This document shows, piece by piece, positions 19,894-29,864 of a stretch of DNA of 37,398 nucleotides; the stretch's first letter is position 1; each line of letters starts with the position of its first letter. This DNA is from Salisapilia sapeloensis. Lineage: Eukaryota; Oomycota; Peronosporomycetes; Peronosporales; Salisapiliaceae. The notes below the pieces were generated by a model that was not told the origin of the DNA, ran no database searches, and was given only the letters and a program-made list of their open reading frames with translations. The translations under genes and the position numbers were made by a program. The stretch covers positions 1 to 37,398 of the forward strand of contig JAADVB010000189.1 in the NCBI GenBank assembly GCA_023334545.1, read 5' to 3'.

Positions 19894-21819
19894 ATGCAGC
19901 GATATCTTCGTCCTAGCACTACCCGTCAACATCTTGTACGCTCCGTTCGCTACTTTAGCAGCAACGACTACGTCCAGAACACGACGATCCCAACGTTCCA
20001 CTTCCAAAAGAGTCTTCCTCGTCTCCCAGTCCCGAAACTCGACGACACGCTCCGTCGATACTTGGACTCGGTGGAACCTGTCGTATCTCCGGATCAATTC
20101 AAAGAAGCCAAAGCTGCCGTGGAGAAATTCCGTACAAACCAAGGTCCAGAACTCCAACAAGCTCTTATCGCTCGTGACGATGCGCACAAGCACACTTCCT
20201 ATATCAACAAGTGGTGGGGTGAAATGTACTTACAAGACCGTCGCGCCCTTCCAATCAACTACAATCCTCAGATTAAGCTCAAGGAAGATCCAGTGGCTGC
20301 TAAAAATGCGCAAAACCAACGTGCAGCTTCGCTCATTGCGTCCTCCGTTCGTGTCTTTCGAACACTTCGTGACGGACGACTCGAACCGGACTTGTTTAGC
20401 TTAAAACCAGACATCTCTAGTAGCAATGCGTTCAAGTATTTTTGTAAATTCTTGCCGGAATCTGTCTCATTCTACGGCGCCGCAGCACTTAGCTCGTATC
20501 CGCTCGATATGAGTCAATATGAACACTTATTCGCATCGACTCGTATCCCTCGAGAGATGGAGGATGAGCTACAGAAGTTTAACGACACTCGACACATTGT
20601 CGTGCAACGTGGGAGTCGATTCTACAAGTTCGATGTGCTGAATGAAGACGGGAGTCAAGTCCCTGACGAACAAGTTCTCGCGCACGTCGACTCGATCCTC
20701 CAAGAGCCTTTGCAATTGAGCTCCAAGGAAGAGCCTGGAATGGGGCTCATGACGACGTTAAAGCGAGATGAATGGAACAACGCTAGGCAAGAGCTCTTGG
20801 CATCCGGTGATGTGAATAAAGAATCACTCAAGGCGATCGACAGCGCTCTCTTCCTCGTCTGCCTTGACCACGAGTCACCGACGACTCGACCAGAGTACGG
20901 TCGTCGGTTCCTCGTTGGTGATGGCGCCAACCATTGGTTTGATAAGAGCATCCAACTCATCGTCGCAGCTAATGGCGCAGCGTCCGTCAACTTTGAACAT
21001 GCATGGGGTGACGGTGTCGCTGTCGTGCGTTTCTTGAACGAACTTTTTACGGATAGTATCTCTCGTCCTGTCCTAACTTCCTCCTCTTCTGCTCCATCGC
21101 ATGAATTAACGTGGCAACTAAATGATAAGTCGAAGAAGTCGCTTGTCGATGCTCACGAGACGTTTGCCAAGTGGAACGATCGATTGCTCTTTGAAGCTGC
21201 TGAGACACCAGTGTCCAAGGCCATTGGGAAGCAGTACAAGATCGGAACGGATGGGATCATGCAGCTAGCCATTCAACTCGCACACTTCCGTCTGCATCAG
21301 AACTTTGTCTCGACGTACGAAAGTGCTAGCACAGCAGCCTTCCGTCATGGTCGAACGGAGACGGTACGATCATGTACGAATGAAGGTGTCGACTTTGTCA
21401 AGACCATGGTTGATGCCAGTGCTTCCAACGCTGATAAGGAACAAGCCTTGCGTACAGCCGTAAAGAAGCATAGTGAGCTGACGAAGAATGGGGTCATGGG
21501 CCAAGGGTTTGATCGACACCTCTTTGCTTTGCAAAAGATGGCAGAGCTGGAAGGACAGCCAACGCCGGAGATCTTCAAGACACCAGCTCATGCTGTCATG
21601 AGCCACATTATCATCTCCACGAGCACATTGACCAGTCCAGCGTTGGAAGGTGGTAGCTTTGGTCCCGTGAATGAAGACTGCTACGGCATTGGCTATGGCA
21701 TCGCAGAGGAAGGTTCACTCTTCCAAGTGTCCAGCTATCGTCAGGACTTGCCGGATCTGACCAATCTCTTGGCACAAAGTGTCATGGACATTGAAAAGGT
21801 GCTTGCGAATAAAGACTAA
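19894..21819 (+). CDS. CPT2: Carnitine O-palmitoyltransferase 2, mitochondrial
   Basis: 641 aa from ATG 19894. The first 25 residues (MQRYLRPSTTRQHLVRSVRY) form an Arg-rich, acid-free mitochondrial presequence. The choline/carnitine acyltransferase fold follows: PRLPVPKLDDTLRRYLDSVE at the N terminus, INKWWGEMYLQDR, catalytic His about H369 in NFEHAWGDG, and YGIGYGIAEEGSLFQVSSYR near the C terminus. The enzyme transfers acyl groups from carnitine back to CoA in the matrix, feeding beta-oxidation. Length fits CPT2 and there are no N-terminal transmembrane helices, which argues against CPT1. An in-frame extension to 19738 exists but is probably leader sequence containing an intron. It converges with CDK8, with 42 bp between stop codons. 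Confidence 0.92.
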   Translation: MQRYLRPSTTRQHLVRSVRYFSSNDYVQNTTIPTFHFQKSLPRLPVPKLDDTLRRYLDSVEPVVSPDQFKEAKAAVEKFRTNQGPELQQALIARDDAHKHTSYINKWWGEMYLQDRRALPINYNPQIKLKEDPVAAKNAQNQRAASLIASSVRVFRTLRDGRLEPDLFSLKPDISSSNAFKYFCKFLPESVSFYGAAALSSYPLDMSQYEHLFASTRIPREMEDELQKFNDTRHIVVQRGSRFYKFDVLNEDGSQVPDEQVLAHVDSILQEPLQLSSKEEPGMGLMTTLKRDEWNNARQELLASGDVNKESLKAIDSALFLVCLDHESPTTRPEYGRRFLVGDGANHWFDKSIQLIVAANGAASVNFEHAWGDGVAVVRFLNELFTDSISRPVLTSSSSAPSHELTWQLNDKSKKSLVDAHETFAKWNDRLLFEAAETPVSKAIGKQYKIGTDGIMQLAIQLAHFRLHQNFVSTYESASTAAFRHGRTETVRSCTNEGVDFVKTMVDASASNADKEQALRTAVKKHSELTKNGVMGQGFDRHLFALQKMAELEGQPTPEIFKTPAHAVMSHIIISTSTLTSPALEGGSFGPVNEDCYGIGYGIAEEGSLFQVSSYRQDLPDLTNLLAQSVMDIEKVLANKD

Positions 21820-21861
21820 ACGAATACAAAAGTCATGGTGAAAAGATTTTCTTCTTGTTGT

Positions 21862-23515
21862 TTATCGTCGTCGAGGTTGCTTTGGACTTCGAGATCGTCC
21901 TGCTTCCGATGGTCGGTCACTACTACCTCGTTTACGAGAGTCATCTCGACTAGTATTCGATGGATTCGTAGGTGGAGCATTCGAGCTGTAAGGTTTTCGG
22001 CTTCGATTCGCATGTTCACCTGATGTCGGACGGTCATTTCGACCACGAGCATCTCGAGATGGAGGATGTTGGTTGCGATTATTACGAGGTGGATTCTCAC
22101 GACGATCACGATTATCATGACGATTCGCATTATGCGGACTCGTGCGACTGGTATTCGAGTCAGGAGGTTTAATCGCAGCATCAGAAGTGTCTTTACGTGT
22201 CTTCCACGGAAGATTCTCTTCCGTCACAGGCTCCACTGTCTGCGTACGGAACGACACAGGTTCCTTTCCTGGTTCATCAAACGCCCAGTCACGTGGCTCT
22301 GGCTCCTATTGTGCTTATTAAAGAGATAGTAGATCATACTAGATACATATAAACGTACGATTTCTTTAAAGTATTCATGCTGGAGAGCATCCTTGGCAGT
22401 TATTCGTACCTCTGGATCTACTCTTCACGTCAATACACTTGCCTAGATGCATGTATAGGTAGGTCGTACCATATTCCAATAGACGAGAGATGAGGTCTAA
22501 GAGAGCTGCACCTCCACGTCCAGCACCACTGTTCAAGACGTTCTTAAGCTCCGATTGCGTCGGATACTTCCTCTCACGTCCCATCTGCATCACTTGTGGA
22601 TACTCTGGTAGTTTGTCCATTCCTTTCCAGCTCTGTGGCGTCGGCATCCCCAAGACTTTAAAGATTTTATCCAACTGATAATTCTGAAATGGCGCGTTAT
22701 TCCCTTCCACCTCTTTCCCACAAAACAATTCTCTCGAGTTTACAATCTCGGCAAAGATACATCCGACAGCCCACATGTCCACTGCCTTTGTATAGTGTTT
22801 CGCACCTAGTAATAGCTCTGGTGCTCGATACCAGAGTGTCACGACGACACGCTCCACGTCTGAAAGAGCTTTAATCGGTTCCTTATACACTCGTGCCAGA
22901 CCGAAATCTATCTCGAGAGATTAATACGATTGATAACATTGTATGGTAGATACATGTACCTCCTAATTTCACTTGCCCACGTTTACGTCCGTGTCCGACG
23001 ACAAGGATATTCTGCGGCTTCATATCTCGATGCATGACCCACGAATCGTGCATATAGTCCACACCTTTAAGTATCTGATACATCAGCGATTTCTTCGTGT
23101 ACTCGGACAATTTCTTCTGTTTGCTTTGCAAAATGATGTCGTGGAGATCATGATCGCCGTATTCAAATACTAGAGCAAGCGTCTTATCTCGAGGATCGAC
23201 GTGAACGTCATGCAAATGCATGATGTTGTCGTGCTGGAGCTCTCGAAGGAGCTTAATCTCACGCACAGTCGCACTGGAGAGCACGACGTCGTTCGCACCT
23301 TCCTTATGAGGCTTGACGACCTTGACGGCAAATGTCATGGGCTCTTCATCTTCTGGGGCGTTCCCACTGGATGATGTCGAGCCTGGACGAGGAAGCACCG
23401 CGGACGAGAGACCTTCAGCTTTATACACTAAACCATACGTTCCTTCCCCAATTTTACCCAGAATCTTATACTTGTCCGTAAACGTTTCTGGTCGTCTTAA
23501 AGCCGTTCGACGCAT
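21862..23515 (-). CDS. CDK8: CDK8/CDKE-type Mediator kinase
   Basis: Four exons: 23515-22960, 22907-22470, 22417-22359 and 22305-21862, with introns 22908-22959 (52 nt), 22418-22469 (52 nt) and 22306-22358 (53 nt); 498 aa. Splicing restores GDFGLARVYKEPIKALSD and LEYDPEVRITAKDALQHEYF, both broken otherwise. Gly-rich loop GEGTYG (23-28), Lys65, and HRDMKPQN with Asp164 are present, and the segment VVVTLWYRAPELLLGAKHYT is diagnostic of CDK8. The DFG motif matches plant CDKE rather than the DMG of animal CDK8. SWVMHRDMKP parallels SMWRMHRDLKP of CDK8. A 20-residue insert follows the Gly loop. The long Arg/Asn/Ser/Pro-rich tail (about 370-498) ends RSRSPKQPRRR and may be a nuclear signal. With cyclin C it would regulate RNA polymerase II through Mediator. 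Confidence 0.92.
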
Positions 23516-23746
23516 CGTTCCTAGACACGAGTACACTCGACGAGGCCAAGGCACAGTAGCTGTCCGCGCCTTATTGTCCGATGCTTACTCCATCCACATA
23601 ACATCAATACTAATAACACATCCTTGCTCTGCATGTTGTATGCTCGTTACTAGCGACACACCATTTTACTAATCTGCACTTTACACTTGGGCTGAGTATC
23701 CTCCAGAGACACAGAAAACGGCTTGTCGTATTGCAAAAACACCCGA

Positions 23747-24621
23747 ATGAAGTACTTGGAAGAGCTCCCGCTTACGGGCTTGAACGCCCACTTGGGGCAC
23801 TATGAACTTGGCGATCGACTCCTTAGTTGCAAGTTAGAAGCGTACTCGTGTAAGAAAGCTGGGAGTGCAAAACGACTTGCAAAATCACTCGAGCATTCGT
23901 ACCAGCAGGAGATTAGTACGAGCTATAGTTATGGCAGTCTCCCCGAGGAGACTTGCTTACCTTCGTCCCTCGGATCGATATCCCAGCCGGCGACGAGAAA
24001 ACTGCTCATCGACCTCATCTCGACCATGAACGCTAGTTTCCCAGACTATGACTTTAGCACCGTGCGACCAGAACAGTTCGTCAAAGAAGCTGATTATCGA
24101 CGAGCTGTGCAGGGTATTAACCACGATTTGGCCGAGCTTATTGATCAAGAAGGTCCTGGCTTTGTCGAGAAGATGTGGGGTGCCATTCACCAAGTCATGA
24201 ATCTCGACGAGTGCGAGGTGTATTCCTATCTCCCCGACATGGATAGCGATCCTTTTAGCGACGGCACCTTGTATGATACTTGTTGATATACTAGAAGAAG
24301 AGGAGCTCATATATATCGTAGATGGTCCTTTAACTACTTTTTCTACAACCGGTCGCAACGGAAAATTCTCTACTTTACGTGCATGGCCAAAGGGTACGTT
24401 GTATACGATAAGTAGACACTTGTCAGTCATTCATGCTGGTCGTAGACTCTCATATGATGATGACATGGATGACGAAATGATGGATGAACGCCAGTCCTCC
24501 GATGGAGATGACAGCGCTGGCGTCGCGGACTACTTCGGCATGTCTCCAGACTGGTACGTTCCTACTTGCCAATCGATACGAAAGCATTTCTAACATGAAT
24601 CTTAGGGAAGATGGAGCTTGA
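23747..24621 (+). CDS. MAF1: MAF1, repressor of RNA polymerase III
   Basis: Four exons: 23747-24270, 24322-24393, 24446-24553 and 24606-24621, with introns 24271-24321 (51 nt), 24394-24445 (52 nt) and 24554-24605 (52 nt); 239 aa. The start MKYLEELPLTGLNAHL matches the family N terminus. LGDRLLSCKLEAYSCKKAG is Maf1 box A. RKLLIDLISTMNASFPDYDF and YSYLPDMDSDPF form box B. The first splice gives LWSFNYFFYNRSQRKILYFT, box C, absent from the unspliced frame. The acidic tail (DDDMDDEMMDERQSSDGDD) ends in WEDGA. Maf1 inhibits Pol III transcription when nutrients are limiting and is controlled by TOR/PKA phosphorylation. The 231-bp gap to the divergent CDK8 gene would hold both promoters. Confidence 0.93.
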
Positions 24622-24783
24622 TTCCTTATCCACGTTCGTATCCCACTACTTTTCATTTCGTCCGACAGTTTTCCTTGTTTCCATAAAGCCAATACGATAC
24701 GGACATTTCTTTTTCTCCTTTGAACAAACATAAATTTTTCATCTCTTACATGTCTCCTCTTCACAAATGACAGTAGCATACAA

Positions 24784-25764
24784 TTACTTGGGAGGTGCAA
24801 GTACAGTAACTGGGAACTCGATCTTCATCGATTCTCCATAGTTCATCTCACACTCGACTTCGAGACGATAGGAACACGAGACAAAGTTTCCTCTTGTCGA
24901 CGGATTCTCTGCGTCTTCCACAATCGCTACTTCCAATGGATCTTCAAACGTATCTCCTGCCTTGGGTCCAAATGCGTACTGATGGTCCACACACACAGAG
25001 CTCGAGAGATCGTTGGAGGCATGCGGGACGCTGCTGTAGACAGCGACGTCTTGGTAAAGTCGAACGTGGACGTGTTTCACGTTCACGGTGGACTCGTTCC
25101 CGATCACGCAGTCGACCATGATGGTATCTCCTAATGTAAATCGACTCTTGCGAATTGTAGCAGCAAAGTGGCATGTGCCAGCGGAGAAACAACGGAAGAG
25201 TCGAATGACTTTCGAGATCGTCTGCTCCATCGGGTCAGACTGCGTAACAGCGGACCTCGGATGCTTGTTCGCGATGGCGTGCGGAAGTTTGGGCTGAATC
25301 GTCAGTTCCATCGTCTGATAAATGTCCGATGAGTGGTCCGTCTTCACACGAATCTTGGCTTGGAGCGTATACTTGATGGTCAAGTGAATCCTTGTATTCG
25401 GTACCGGGGATGAGACTACGTCGACACCGACAGGTATGTCGGACGGAAGGATGACGTGGAACGGGTAAAGGTATTCGCCGGTGATGCATGGAGAAGGTAA
25501 CGCAGTCACGAGCACTGGTTGGTGGAGGAACTCCTGGTACCTCGAATGATGGTTATCACCGACGGTCCATTGTGCAATTTCTTCTCCGACGAGGACCAAT
25601 TCCAGAGGTTCGCACTGAATCGTATTGCGGATGGTTACGCATAGCGTGCCTGTGACAGCATCGCCAGCTCGCAAGTTTTCGTTATCGAGCTTGATATTCA
25701 GTGAGCCACATACACCCAGCTCTAGCAATTCCTCCGAGGTTTTCCCCGAAGCTGTTTGGGACAT
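24784..25764 (-). CDS. Arrestin-fold domain protein
   Basis: 326 aa, single exon. ATG 25764 (MSQTASGKTSEELLELG) is the first in-frame ATG. Arrestin-like N domain: LNIKLDNENLRAGDAVTGTL, LVLVGEEIAQW, GEYLYPFHVILPSDIPVGVD and LTIKYTLQAKIRV. The C domain begins about residue 190 with CHFAATIRKSRFTLGDTIMV and VNVKHVHVRLYQDV. This is the pattern of alpha-arrestins/ARRDC proteins, which adapt membrane cargo to ubiquitin ligases or trafficking. No PPxY motif is visible in the short C-terminal end (PVTVLAPPK), so binding to Nedd4-type ligases is not supported. It is probably cytosolic or endosomal. It converges with MAF1. Confidence 0.82.
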   Translation of the reverse strand: MSQTASGKTSEELLELGVCGSLNIKLDNENLRAGDAVTGTLCVTIRNTIQCEPLELVLVGEEIAQWTVGDNHHSRYQEFLHQPVLVTALPSPCITGEYLYPFHVILPSDIPVGVDVVSSPVPNTRIHLTIKYTLQAKIRVKTDHSSDIYQTMELTIQPKLPHAIANKHPRSAVTQSDPMEQTISKVIRLFRCFSAGTCHFAATIRKSRFTLGDTIMVDCVIGNESTVNVKHVHVRLYQDVAVYSSVPHASNDLSSSVCVDHQYAFGPKAGDTFEDPLEVAIVEDAENPSTRGNFVSCSYRLEVECEMNYGESMKIEFPVTVLAPPK

Positions 25765-25798
25765 GGTCGTCGAATGGAATCCTAAAGTACACACCGAT

Positions 25799-25819
25799 CG
25801 ATTCGATCCGTTCGAATCG
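25799..25819. repeat. 8-bp inverted repeat upstream of the arrestin gene
   Basis: cgattcga (25799-25806) and tcgaatcg (25812-25819) are exact reverse complements separated by five bases. It is centred about 45 bp upstream of the arrestin start codon, a position suitable for a dimeric regulator site or leader hairpin. Confidence 0.5.
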
Positions 25820-26247
25820 GTATTAGGGCCGAAGTTCAGATCACAATGCAACGACAATGCCAATCGTTATTTGTTTAAAAAAAGAGTACCCATATGACTC
25901 ATTGATGTGGATGTGCATCCAAATGCTAATGCTCTTTCTGACGATCGACAGACACGAACACAAGTACTCAAGCGCTTTTACAGACTGACGGTACATCAAG
26001 TGGGCATTGACACTGTGCGATTGTCACTCCGGCTTTGTGAATACCTTGCATACAGTATCTTTCACCTTTGATCCGCCCACCTTGTCGACTACGCCGTATA
26101 GATTACTCACTGATCTGTCTTGACTTGAATCAAGTATGGGATGGACTGCGGAACGAGGTCAGTGGATCGACTTACCGCCACATGCTATTCCGTGTCCGTT
26201 TGTACTCAAAAGCTATCTGATGCACTCGTCTATTGGTCCGTGTTGAG

Positions 26248-26262
26248 GTCATTTCAACTCTT
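26248..26262 (+). promoter_or_regulatory. Oomycete-type initiator candidate upstream of GH17 gene
   Basis: gtcatttcaactctt contains TCATTTC, the core of the oomycete initiator, about 60 bp before the ATG. It is followed by a pyrimidine-rich tract and ccattta, which weakly resembles the flanking promoter element. Confidence 0.4.
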
Positions 26263-26310
26263 TCCATTTAGAGACCACTTCGCCGCTACGACGCGACTCG
26301 AATTACTACC

Positions 26311-27993
26311 ATGAAAGTCATGACTTGGACCTTATCTGCCGTTGCGGCACTTATGCTTGCTTCCACCGTCGATGCCGAAGGTGTCTGCTACGACCCGGAC
26401 CACGTTTCTGGTAAGAGCACGCAGTCCGTCCAAACTGATATGGCCGAGCTCAAGCAACGAGGCTTCAATCACGTCCGAACGTACATCTCCAAGTTTGGTA
26501 ACACAAACCTCGGAGACGCGATCGTCGGTTCAGGACTTACGGCCATGCTTGGTGTCCCGTACCCGAACGGTGACTACCGAGACCAGATGGAAGCTGCCAT
26601 CTCGACCGCTAACAAGGGTGGCGTCGATGTGATCATGGTTGGTAACGAGAACTTGGCTGGAGCTGGATCGGTCCCTGGTGATATGATTTCCGTCATTCAG
26701 GAGGTCAAGAGCCGTGTCGGTGGAAACGTGAAGGTTGGCACCGTCCAGCGGAACACCGAGTTCCTGGAAAGTAACTCCGTTGCGGGTTTCGACAAGCTCG
26801 TCGAAGCCTGTGATGTCGTCGGTGTGAACATCCACCCGTTCTTCACGCCAGGCACCCAGGCCGATAAAGCCATTGACGTCACGGACACCCAGTGGAACGC
26901 CATTCTATCGGGTGGTTTGCCTGACATTCGCAATAAGTTGTATCTGACTGAGACTGGATGGCCATCGTCTGGTTCTACGGGAGGAAACAATGGTACGCCG
27001 CAAGGTGCTGCTACCTACTTTAACTCGTACCAGCAGTGGAGCCAAAGCATTGCTGACGACAAGAAGTACTACTTCCAAATGTACGACGTCCCGAGTCGTA
27101 GTCAACAATACGAGAAGACATTCGGTCTCTTGACGGCGAACGGACAGGACAAATACACGAATGCTGCCTATGCCTCCGCTACGGCTCAAACTCAAGACCA
27201 GACTCGTGCAGAAACGCCTGAGCAGACCCCAGCGGAAACTCCCACGGAAGCTCCCACGGAAGCCCCAACAGAAGCCCCAACAGAAGCCCCGACGGAAGCC
27301 CCGACGGATGCGCCTACAGAAACCCCAGTGGTAGAGCCTGCAAATTCTGCTACGGAAGCACTTACCGACGCTTCCAAGGACGCTACCACGAAAACGATTA
27401 CGGACGCTACCACGGAGTCGGCGGCGGATGACTCCACCGATGAACCGACCCCAGCTCCATCGGTAGCTCCGACTGACGCCTCCACTACTTCTGCTGAATC
27501 CAGTGGAGCTTCTGTTGATGTCCCCTCTGAAGGCTCATCGGGTTACTCTTCCACAGGTTTCAACACGACGGACGCTACGTCTGTTGATGCCGACAACGCC
27601 AGCGCTTCGTCGAGCGTAGACCTGCCTACCACTAGCTACTCTCAAGGAGAAACAACTGCTAACGAAGCTGATCCTGCTACCACTGCTACTGGAACGAGCT
27701 ACGCGGCCACAGCCGATGATGCTGCGAATGCGAACAAGGTTGGCGACAGCTCCCCCACAGAGGCTGCTTCGGGCGCCAACGAGGCGAACACGCAGAGCAG
27801 TGGAGCCACCACTGGCACTACTGTCGGTGTCGTGGTCGGATGTGGCGCTGCGGCTGCGATGGCTGCCTTTGGTTTCATCTACCAGGCTCGTCGTAAGGCC
27901 AAGCAGCTGGAGGAAGAAGAAGAGCAGTGGGGAGCCGACGGGATGGGAGACCACGGTGCTTTAGCGACACCGACGGCGACACCCATGCTGTAA
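26311..27993 (+). CDS. Cell-surface GH17 endo-beta-1,3-glucanase with stalk and membrane anchor
   Basis: 560 aa, intronless. Signal peptide 1-22 (MKVMTWTLSAVAALMLASTV, cut after DA). GH17 catalytic domain about 23-288: acid/base E113 in VGNENL, nucleophile E214 in LTETGWPSSG, and IHPFF. It would hydrolyse beta-1,3-glucan, the main wall and storage polymer of oomycetes, during wall remodelling. A Thr/Pro/Glu stalk with tandem TEAP repeats (about 301-340) is followed by a 160-residue Ser/Thr/Ala-rich region, probably O-glycosylated. A single transmembrane helix (about 500-523, VGVVVGCGAAAAMAAFGF) is followed by a basic-then-acidic cytoplasmic tail (QARRKAKQLEEEEEQW). This is a type I membrane protein rather than GPI-anchored. 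Clean GC-richer codons suggest good expression (inference). Confidence 0.93.
   Translation: MKVMTWTLSAVAALMLASTVDAEGVCYDPDHVSGKSTQSVQTDMAELKQRGFNHVRTYISKFGNTNLGDAIVGSGLTAMLGVPYPNGDYRDQMEAAISTANKGGVDVIMVGNENLAGAGSVPGDMISVIQEVKSRVGGNVKVGTVQRNTEFLESNSVAGFDKLVEACDVVGVNIHPFFTPGTQADKAIDVTDTQWNAILSGGLPDIRNKLYLTETGWPSSGSTGGNNGTPQGAATYFNSYQQWSQSIADDKKYYFQMYDVPSRSQQYEKTFGLLTANGQDKYTNAAYASATAQTQDQTRAETPEQTPAETPTEAPTEAPTEAPTEAPTEAPTDAPTETPVVEPANSATEALTDASKDATTKTITDATTESAADDSTDEPTPAPSVAPTDASTTSAESSGASVDVPSEGSSGYSSTGFNTTDATSVDADNASASSSVDLPTTSYSQGETTANEADPATTATGTSYAATADDAANANKVGDSSPTEAASGANEANTQSSGATTGTTVGVVVGCGAAAAMAAFGFIYQARRKAKQLEEEEEQWGADGMGDHGALATPTATPML
27244..27327 (+). repeat. 12-bp in-frame minisatellite coding TEAP units
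   Basis: Seven 12-bp units, consensus ACNGAAGCNCCN, encode TEAP five times, then TDAP and TETP. The units keep the reading frame and differ mainly at third positions. Copy number is likely to vary between strains, changing the stalk length of the GH17 protein. Confidence 0.9.
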
Positions 27994-28264
27994 GCATGAA
28001 GACAATTTTGCTGACAAGAGACCGCGTGAAACAGTTTTGCGGATGAACGGGTAGGAAGTGAACTGCTCTTGCATCTTTTACAATAGGACGTATACTTTAC
28101 AAGGAAACGCTTATTGTACATGCCTTTTGATTCCTATCCTTTTACTATTTTCTATGACCATGTGATTCTTATAATCAAGGAACGAAGTCAAGGTTGTAAG
28201 TGACATGTGCACCATTTCATGTTATCATACACATATCGAGTCAAAGGTTGATAGAAGTCGTGCG

Positions 28265-29667
28265 TTAACCAGTCTGCGATGTTATCTGTGGTGTCTCTGT
28301 CGATGGAGTTTGTGGAGTGTTGTCGGATGTCTCCGTTGGAACCTGTGAACTGGTAACTTCAGGATCTCGGTGATTTTCTTTCGAAGTTTCTACTGTCTCG
28401 CCAATTGCTTTAAGTGATAAGGACGGAGCTGAGGCAGATCCAGCTAAGGTTTCCTCACCGGCTTTCGATCCATTTTTGTCTACCTCCGACTGAGCAATCG
28501 TTTCAAGTAAATTGCTCGACTGCCGTTTTGCAGACGAAAAGGTGAGCCCACGAACAGCCTTCGCGGCCATTACACCAGCTCGGAAACGACGTCGAGCATT
28601 GTACCGCTTCATCTCGGCTGAGAAGTGCGGTAAAGCTTCGTCATTAACTTCATCCAGTTTCTAAATGAAAAGCATCAGTACGACAAATCTGTCCACAAAA
28701 ATGAGAAGATGTACCGAAATCCAAGGATGATTGAGTACTTCCTGAGCCGTATATCTCTTCTTCGGATCGACAACGAGTAGTCTTGCGATAAAATCCTTGG
28801 CTGAAGTCGACACAGAGTCCCAGTACGGAGACGGAAAGTCGTAAATACCAGACTTGATTGACGCAAACAAAGCAGCATTGTTTTCATCGTAGAACGGAGG
28901 AAAGCCACATAGACTAGGAGTGAAAGGATGGTAAGAAGTTACAACGGACAAGCAAATAAATCGAGGTAAAACTTACAGAATGTACGCGATGACACCAAGA
29001 CTCCACATGTCAACTTCAGCATCATACGGTCTACCTTCTAAAACTTCTGGAGCTACGTAGCCTGGAGTACCACAAGCCGTCTGCATCAATGACTCGCCGC
29101 GAACGAGTTTGGCAAGCCCAAAGTCTGCTATTTTAATTTCAGCATCTTCCTCTGTCGATGAATAGAGAAGGTTTTCTGGTTTCAAATCACGATGGGCAAT
29201 TCCCTTTTGATGGCAGTACAATAATGCATGTGAAAGCTTTTTAACAACTCCACTAGCTTCACGTTCAGAGTACTTTTCCTTCTCAACGATACGATCGAAG
29301 AGCTCTCCTCCCGTCATCTCTTCCATAACCATATAGAAAGTTTTATTGCAATCGAAAACCTCGCGAAGCTTTACGATGTTCGCATGGTCTAGAAGCTGAA
29401 GTACCTCTACTTCCACTCTCAATGCTTCTTCATCTTCTGATGTCAGACTAGCCTTATCAATGCACTTGATCGCCCAATGACTATTATCCGATTTGTTCAC
29501 GGCACTTTTAACCGTTGCAAAGCTCCCCCTATATGGACATGAATACAACGATGTGATAGATATTCATCTAAATGCACGAACGTTCCAAGCGTCTTGCCAA
29601 GTTTGTAGTATTTGCTGCACTCATCTCGCTTATAAAAGTCCGTCACCTTCTTAATGATCTGGGACAT
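28265..29667 (-). CDS. CaMK-type serine/threonine protein kinase
   Basis: Four exons: 29667-29582, 29528-28977, 28913-28715 and 28660-28265, with introns 29529-29581 (53 nt), 28914-28976 (63 nt) and 28661-28714 (54 nt); 410 aa. Splicing creates the Gly-rich loop LGKTLGTGSFATVK and YILLCGFPPFYDE. Catalytic residues: Lys50 (WAIK), Glu70, HRDLKPEN with Asp143, DFG at 164-166, and GTPGYVAPE. Kinase domain about 22-280, ending in RYTAQEVLNHPWIS. The basic segment RRRFRAGVMAAKAVRG after it resembles the autoinhibitory/calmodulin-binding helix of CaMKI/DAPK-like kinases. The last 90 residues are a Ser/Thr/Pro-rich tail. No EF-hands are present, so it is not a CDPK. A calcium/calmodulin-regulated cytosolic kinase is inferred. 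Confidence 0.9.
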
Positions 29668-29864
29668 CCTTCGTCACGTGAAAGGTCTACAAGTGAATGA
29701 AATCGTTTCATCAATCATATCTCGCCTTCATGTACTATAAATATATCTTGTACTTGTAAAACGGATAATTAATGATCCTAGATACTTTTCCAAAAATGTG
29801 TTTTATTTCGGAAACTTTTATCATCCAAGTGACCTAATAGATACGACCGTATTCACTTGCAACT

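Larger units (their letters stand above)
25765..26310. other. Divergent promoter region (arrestin / GH17)
   Basis: About 550 bp, no gene. It contains an inverted repeat at 25799-25819 near the arrestin start, A-rich aaaaaaa at about 25877-25884, and an initiator-like site at 26248-26255 upstream of the GH17 gene. Confidence 0.5.

Noticed and set aside
21816-22181. Separate Arg/Val/Ile-rich minus-strand gene downstream of CDK8
   Set aside because: This is another frame of the CDK8 tail exon; the spliced CDK8 frame explains the sequence.
27192-27954. Antisense frames inside the GH17 gene, with repeated Gly-Ala-Ser-Val units
   Set aside because: These are the complement of the TEAP minisatellite and Ser/Thr-rich stalk; repeats keep both strands open without coding meaning.
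28265-29667. Calcium-dependent protein kinase (CDPK) assignment
   Set aside because: No EF-hand loops follow the kinase domain; the C-terminal region is low-complexity.
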